Shown: one piece after another, positions 58,549-64,000 of the stretch
Numbering within the stretch: the first letter of the stretch is position 1
How the letters are laid out: each line of letters starts with the position of its first letter
Assembly: GCF_024349685.1 (NCBI RefSeq)
Contig: NZ_AP025944.1
Coordinates: 440,001 to 504,000 of the forward strand
DNA length: 64,000 bases
Origin: Pseudomonas sp. LRP2-20
GTDB lineage: Bacteria > Pseudomonadota > Gammaproteobacteria > Pseudomonadales > Pseudomonadaceae
Direction of reading: 5' to 3'
Translations under genes and position numbers: made by a program
Notes under the pieces: model-generated
Database searches by the model: none
Told to the model about the DNA's origin: nothing
The model's input: only the letters and a program-made list of their open reading frames with translations

Positions 58549-59394
58549 TCAGCGTGGCAGCTTCAGATTGTTCCAGATCGCCAGGCTCGCCTCGGCCTGG
58601 TTGAGGGTGTAGAAGTGCAGGCCCGGTGCGCCGCCTTGCAGCAATTGCTCGCACATGCGGGTGATGACTTCCTCGCCAAAGGCCTGGATGCTCGCCGTGT
58701 CGTCGGCGTAGGCTTCCAGTTGCTTGCGGATCCAGCGCGGGATCTCGGCGCCGCAGGCATCGGAGAAACGCGCCAGTTTGCTGTAGTTGGTGATCGGCAT
58801 GATGCCGGGCACCACTGGAATGTCCACGCCCAGTTTCTGCGCGCGCTCGACGAAGTAGAAGTAGCTGTCGGCGTTGAAGAAGTACTGGGTGATGGCGCTG
58901 TCGGCACCGGCCTTGACCTTGTGCACGAAGTTGGCCAGGTCGATTTCGAAGTTGCGCGCCTGCGGGTGCATTTCCGGGTAGGCGGCTACTTCCAGGTGGA
59001 AGTGGTCGCCGGTTTCCTGGCGGATGAACTCGACCAGGTCGCTGGCATAACGCAGTTCACCACTGGCCATGCCCATGCCCGACGGCAGGTCGCCACGCAG
59101 GGCGACGATGCGCTTGATGCCTGCGGCCTTGTACTCGGCCAGCAGGGCGCGCAGCTCATCCTTGGTGTCGCCGACGCACGACAGGTGCGGTGCGGCCGGG
59201 ACCTTCACTTCGCTTTCCAGCTGCAGCACGGTGTTCAGCGTGCGATCGCGGGTGGAGCCACCGGCACCATAGGTGCAGGAGAAGAAGTCCGGGTTGTACG
59301 CGGCCAGCTGGCGGGCAACGCCCATCAGTTTTTCATGGCCGGCGTCGGTCTTGGTTGGGAAGAACTCGAAACTGTAACGGCGATCTTGGGACAT
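58549..59394 (-). CDS. metF: Methylenetetrahydrofolate reductase
   Basis: A 281-residue flavoprotein reducing 5,10-methylene-THF to 5-methyl-THF for methionine synthesis. Start ATG 59394 (MSQDRRYSFEFFPTKTDAGHE) carries the family's EFFPPK-like motif with Thr in place of the usual second Pro. PDFFSCTYGAGGSTRDRT, IVALRGDLPSGMG and VVPGIMPITNYSKL are all MetF signatures. It lies downstream of ahcY on the same strand, with a terminator-like hairpin between, so it may be only partly under the ahcY riboswitch. Confidence 0.96.
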   Translation of the reverse strand: MSQDRRYSFEFFPTKTDAGHEKLMGVARQLAAYNPDFFSCTYGAGGSTRDRTLNTVLQLESEVKVPAAPHLSCVGDTKDELRALLAEYKAAGIKRIVALRGDLPSGMGMASGELRYASDLVEFIRQETGDHFHLEVAAYPEMHPQARNFEIDLANFVHKVKAGADSAITQYFFNADSYFYFVERAQKLGVDIPVVPGIMPITNYSKLARFSDACGAEIPRWIRKQLEAYADDTASIQAFGEEVITRMCEQLLQGGAPGLHFYTLNQAEASLAIWNNLKLPR

Positions 59395-59440
59395 CAGGCG
59401 TTCCTCGAGCAGCAAACCTCAAGCAGCAAGCTGCAAGTAA

Positions 59441-59470
59441 AAGCCAGATCGGTGATGGCCGATCTGGCTT
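59441..59470 (-). terminator. Terminator-like hairpin between ahcY and metF
   Basis: Perfect 12-base arms (59441-59452 and 59459-59470; AAGCCAGATCGG) around a 6-base loop. On the minus strand the stem ends in a short T-run (CTTTTAC), so it could weaken transcription from ahcY into metF. Confidence 0.65.
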
Positions 59471-59520
59471 GGGCATCGTTCAGGTTTCGGCGTTGGAGCT
59501 GGTCGCTCCAAGCCCGCCGC

Positions 59521-61137
<1,617 letters not shown>

Positions 61138-61226
61138 TTATCGCGACGATAGTCGATGTTCAATGGAGCACTGGCGGCCGCTCTGCCATCATTACTCCAC
61201 GTTAGCCAAGCAGGTCAGGAGTACAG

Positions 61227-61628
61227 ATGAACTTTCACACCCGCAAATGGGTAAAACCCGAAGACCTCAACCCCAACGGCACGCTGTTCGGCGGCAGCCT
61301 GCTGCGCTGGATCGACGAAGAAGCGGCGATCTACGCGATTGTCCAGCTGGGCAACCAGCGCGTGGTGACCAAGTACATGTCGGAGATCAACTTCGTCAGT
61401 GCCTCGCGCCAGGGCGATATCATCGAGCTGGGCATCACTGCCACCGAGTTTGGCCGTACCTCGATCACCCTCAAGTGCGAAGTGCGTAACAAAATCACCC
61501 GCAAGGCCATCCTGACCGTGGACAAGATGGTCTTCGTCAATCTCGGCGATGATGGCTTGCCGGCGCCACACGGGCGTACCGAGATCAAGTACATCCAGGA
61601 CCAGTTCCCGGACTCTGCGGTGGAATAA
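61227..61628 (+). CDS. Acyl-CoA thioesterase, hotdog fold
   Basis: A 133-residue single hotdog-domain protein similar to YciA/BFIT-type thioesterases. NPNGTLFGGSLLRWIDEEAAIYA carries the helix with the catalytic-type Asp (seen in part). SEINFVSASRQGDIIEL and GRTSITLKCEVRN are the following strands. Cytoplasmic, acting on acyl-CoA of unknown chain length. AGGAG lies 8 bases before the ATG. It is divergent from ahcY and shares its upstream region. Confidence 0.88.
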   Translation: MNFHTRKWVKPEDLNPNGTLFGGSLLRWIDEEAAIYAIVQLGNQRVVTKYMSEINFVSASRQGDIIELGITATEFGRTSITLKCEVRNKITRKAILTVDKMVFVNLGDDGLPAPHGRTEIKYIQDQFPDSAVE

Positions 61629-61661
61629 GGATTCCGGGGCCGCCAGGCGGCCCCGGCATTC

Positions 61662-62897
61662 TCAAGGCTGGGCGCTGACCTTGCGCACCACCCGGCCGAT
61701 GCTCAAGCCCTGCACCAGGATCGACGACAACACCACGATGTAGGTGATCGACAACAGCAGGTCACGTTCCTCGCCCAATGGCAGCGACAGCGCCAGGGCC
61801 ACCGATACCCCACCGCGCAAGCCACCCCAGGTCAGTACCCGTACGGTGCCTTTTGGCACGGGCCGCCAGCGCCGCAACAGCACGATCGCCGGTGCCACCG
61901 TCAGCAGGCGCGACAGCAGTACCGCCAGTGCCAGCACGCCGCCCGCCGCCAGGTGCAGCCAGTTGAACGGCAGCAGCAACAACTCCAGACCGATCAAGGC
62001 GAACAGCAGGGCATTGAGCATGTCGTCGATCAGTTCCCAGAAGCCGTCCATGTAGCGGCGGGTCATGTCGTTCATCGCCAGGTTGCGCCCCAGGTTGCCG
62101 ATGATCAGCCCGGCGACCACCATGGCGATCGGAGCCGAAACGTGCAGCTCGTAGCACATTGCCGAACCCCCGATCACCAGTGCCAGGGTCAGCATGACTT
62201 CGACCTGGTACTGCTCGACGCTCTTGATCATGCGGTAGGTGGCATAGCCGATGATGCCGCCGAACAGCACGCCGCCGATGGCTTCGCGGGCGAACAGGAT
62301 GGCGGTGTCGGAGACGCTTGGCGTTTCACCCAGCTGGATGATGCCCAGCAGTACGGTGAACACCACGACCGCAGTACCGTCGTTGAACAACGATTCGCCG
62401 ACGATGGTGGTTTTCAAGGGTTTGGAGGCATTGGCGGTACGCAGCGCGCCCAGCACGGCGATCGGGTCGGTCGGGGAGATCAGTGCGCCGAACAGCAGGC
62501 AATAGATCAGCGGCACCTGCCAGCCGAACAGGGCGAACACCCAGTGCGACAGGTAGCCGATCACCACGGTGGCGATCAGTACGCCCAAGGTGGCCAGCAG
62601 GCCGATCGGCCAACGGTAGCTGCGCAGGTCGCTGAGGTTGACGTGCAGTGCGCCGGCGAACAGCAGGAACGCCAGCATCCAGTGCATCAGCAGGTCGTTG
62701 AAATCGATCTGGTTCATCAGACCTTCGACGCGTTCTTCCAGGCCAGGGAAGCCGATCAGGCTCAGGCCCTGCAGCATCAGGGAGAACAGCAGCGCCGTGA
62801 CCATCACGCCGATGGCGGGCGGCAGGCCGATGAAACGGTAATTGACATAGGTGAGGAGGGTGGTAAGGCAGATAAACGCGGCAACTAATTCAAGCAT
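61662..62897 (-). CDS. Na+/H+ antiporter, CPA1 family
   Basis: A 411-residue inner-membrane protein with about 12 hydrophobic helices, starting at ATG 62897 (MLELVAAFICLTTLLTY). The longer frame to 63071 is rejected because it is not membrane-like and has no homology. The CPA1 core FGALISPTDPIAVLGALR has the Asp used for ion exchange, and VVGESLFNDGTAVVVFTVLL has the paired ND. LTWGGLRGGVSVALALSLP is the NhaP-type final signature. It likely exchanges Na+ for H+. No regulatory domain follows. Confidence 0.92.
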   Translation of the reverse strand: MLELVAAFICLTTLLTYVNYRFIGLPPAIGVMVTALLFSLMLQGLSLIGFPGLEERVEGLMNQIDFNDLLMHWMLAFLLFAGALHVNLSDLRSYRWPIGLLATLGVLIATVVIGYLSHWVFALFGWQVPLIYCLLFGALISPTDPIAVLGALRTANASKPLKTTIVGESLFNDGTAVVVFTVLLGIIQLGETPSVSDTAILFAREAIGGVLFGGIIGYATYRMIKSVEQYQVEVMLTLALVIGGSAMCYELHVSAPIAMVVAGLIIGNLGRNLAMNDMTRRYMDGFWELIDDMLNALLFALIGLELLLLPFNWLHLAAGGVLALAVLLSRLLTVAPAIVLLRRWRPVPKGTVRVLTWGGLRGGVSVALALSLPLGEERDLLLSITYIVVLSSILVQGLSIGRVVRKVSAQP

Positions 62898-63366
62898 CCC
62901 GAATCCTGTGACAGTGGCTTCCAAGTCGTAACCCGAATGACTCGGGCAGTTCTTTGATGATCTGGCGAGGGGCTCGGGACACAGGATTTGACCAGAATTG
63001 CTGGAATCGTTCCGGTGCATGCCTTGATTGTTGTAGCGTCTGTGAGATCGAGCGCCGCCCACGCGGCGCATCGCGAGCTGCGCTCGCTCCTACGTTTGTA
63101 TCGGGCCAGTAATGCCTGTGGCAGGCGCGCGCGACCGCTTTGTTGGTACGACGCGGTATCGAGTCATGCACCAAGGCGTTCGCGCGCAAATCCCACAGGA
63201 TTAATTGGCCTGAAACAAACGTAGGAGCGAGCGCAGCTCGCGATGCGCCGCGCGGGCGGCGCTCGATCTCACAGGCGCTGAATCTCCATCGGCGTGCACA
63301 TCACAGGCAACCCGCACCCCAACGCTATATATTCATCCCTCAAAAACGTCACAAGGACCCAAAGGC
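62898..63366. other. Intergenic region, 469 bases, containing a large palindrome
   Basis: There is no convincing gene here. Most of the gap (63041-63273) is a large inverted repeat described separately. 62898-63040 should carry the antiporter promoter, and 63274-63366 the promoter and ribosome-binding site of the DMT transporter (AAGGA at 63353-63357). Confidence 0.6.
63041..63273. repeat. 233-bp imperfect palindrome with 59-bp near-perfect arms
   Basis: Arms 63041-63099 and 63215-63273 are reverse complements at 58 of 59 positions, including GAGCGAGCGCAGCTCGCGAT. The 115-base centre also pairs in blocks (GGCCA..TAAT, CCTGTGG, GCGCGCGA, then TTGGT against ACCAA). The whole unit therefore folds on itself with bulges. 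It is unrelated in sequence to the REP pairs elsewhere in this window. It may be a MITE-like mobile unit or another family of pseudomonad REP doublets. Confidence 0.85.
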
Positions 63367-64000
63367 GTGCTGGCAACTTCCCTGGTTTTGGTCGCCGCCC
63401 TGCTACACGCGACCTGGAACACCCTGATCAAATTCAGCGGCGAACGCCTGTTGGTGATTGCCAGCATGGATCTGGTCGCGCTGGTGTTCGCCGTGTTCGC
63501 CGTGGCCTTCAGCGAGTTCCCACCCGCCGAGATCTGGCCTTGGCTGCTGGCTTCGGCGCTGGCCGAGCAGTTGTACCGGTTCCTGCTGATCCAGGCCTAC
63601 CGGGTTGGTGACCTGGGGCTGGTCTATCCTCTGATGCGCGGGCTGTCGCCGCTGGTGGTGCTGGGGCTGACCCTGGCGTTTGCCGGTGAGTCGCTCAGCC
63701 AGCAGCAGATCATCGGTATCCTGCTGATCCCGTGTGGCATGGCCTCTCTGCTGTGGCAGGGCGGTGGCGGTGACCGGTTGCCCTGGTCGATGTTGCCGGT
63801 GGTTGCGCTGATCGGCCTGTGTATCGGTTGCTATACCTGGTTCGACGGCCAGGCGGTGCGGTTGTGGGGTAAACCCTGGGACTACCTGGTGTGGTTGACG
63901 CTGCTCAGTGCCTGGCCATTCCCGTTGCTGGCCAGCGTGGCGCGGCGGGCGCCGTTCGTGCTGTTCTGGCGCACACAGTGGCGCTTGGGGCTGGCGGTGG
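63367..64000 (+). CDS. DMT/EamA-type membrane transporter (3' end outside window)
   Basis: The first ~211 residues of a polytopic membrane protein. GTG 63367 has AAGGA 9 bases upstream. The first helix (LATSLVLVAALLHATWNTLI) with its HATWN motif, LYRFLLIQAYRVGDLGLVYP, MRGLSPLVVLGLTLAF and GESLSQQQIIGILLI are typical of the EamA drug/metabolite transporter family. The frame stays open to the end of the window. The substrate is unknown. Confidence 0.85.
   Translation, partial: MLATSLVLVAALLHATWNTLIKFSGERLLVIASMDLVALVFAVFAVAFSEFPPAEIWPWLLASALAEQLYRFLLIQAYRVGDLGLVYPLMRGLSPLVVLGLTLAFAGESLSQQQIIGILLIPCGMASLLWQGGGGDRLPWSMLPVVALIGLCIGCYTWFDGQAVRLWGKPWDYLVWLTLLSAWPFPLLASVARRAPFVLFWRTQWRLGLAV

Noticed and set aside
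62898..63071. 58-residue N-terminal extension of the Na+/H+ antiporter
   Set aside because: The extension is basic, not membrane-like, and starts inside the palindrome. ATG 62897 begins directly with the first helix.

Overview
The window reads as chromosomal DNA of a fluorescent pseudomonad of the Pseudomonas putida group. It is GC-rich and gene-dense. It carries a class II medium-chain polyhydroxyalkanoate (PHA) cluster (phaC1-phaZ-phaC2-phaD facing phaI-phaF), a pyrB-pyrC' pair with an inactive dihydroorotase, twinned REP sequences in many gene gaps, and a gene order that matches my memory of the P. putida KT2440 core genome. No tRNA, rRNA, CRISPR array, integrase or transposase was seen.

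Layout. 1-5.4 kb (+): end of a proline iminopeptidase, D-aminoacyl-tRNA deacylase, and the opgGH operon for osmoregulated periplasmic glucans. 5.5-8.1 kb (+): a three-gene polar amino-acid ABC importer. 8.2-18.3 kb (-): two tandem chemoreceptors, an RsmE-family methyltransferase, tatCBA, hisE, hisI, and ubiB-ubiJ-ubiE for ubiquinone. 18.4-30.0 kb: the PHA cluster. phaIF run forward and phaC1-Z-C2-D run in reverse. A 4-kb gene for a large dermonecrotic-toxin-like protein of visibly lower GC lies between their converging ends. 30.2-38.3 kb (-): hslVU, yqgE-yqgF-pyrR-pyrB-pyrC', tonB, gshB. 38.5-47.3 kb (+): a reduced Pil-Chp chemosensory operon (pilG, pilH, pilI, pilJ, chpA, chpC) with no CheR-type or CheB-type gene. 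47.5-64 kb: hemolysin III family protein, a second RsmE paralogue, bioA, a 163-residue unknown, an exported FAD amine-oxidase-like protein with a PhaF-like Ala/Lys/Pro tail, cytochrome b561 and YceI, rhlE, a periplasmic solute-binding protein, a putative glycosyltransferase, metF, ahcY behind an S-adenosylhomocysteine riboswitch, a thioesterase, a Na+/H+ antiporter, a 233-bp palindrome, and the start of a DMT-family transporter.

How the genes work together. metF and ahcY serve the activated methyl cycle, and the riboswitch ties ahcY expression to S-adenosylhomocysteine. The pha genes make, degrade and package storage polyester. pyrB and pyrC' together form the P. putida-type aspartate transcarbamoylase, with pyrR beside them. 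The Pil-Chp genes form a chemosensory relay normally tied to type IV pili. The least ordinary element is the toxin-like gene at 20169-24203. It looks like a transferred cargo gene placed between two convergent operons without breaking either.
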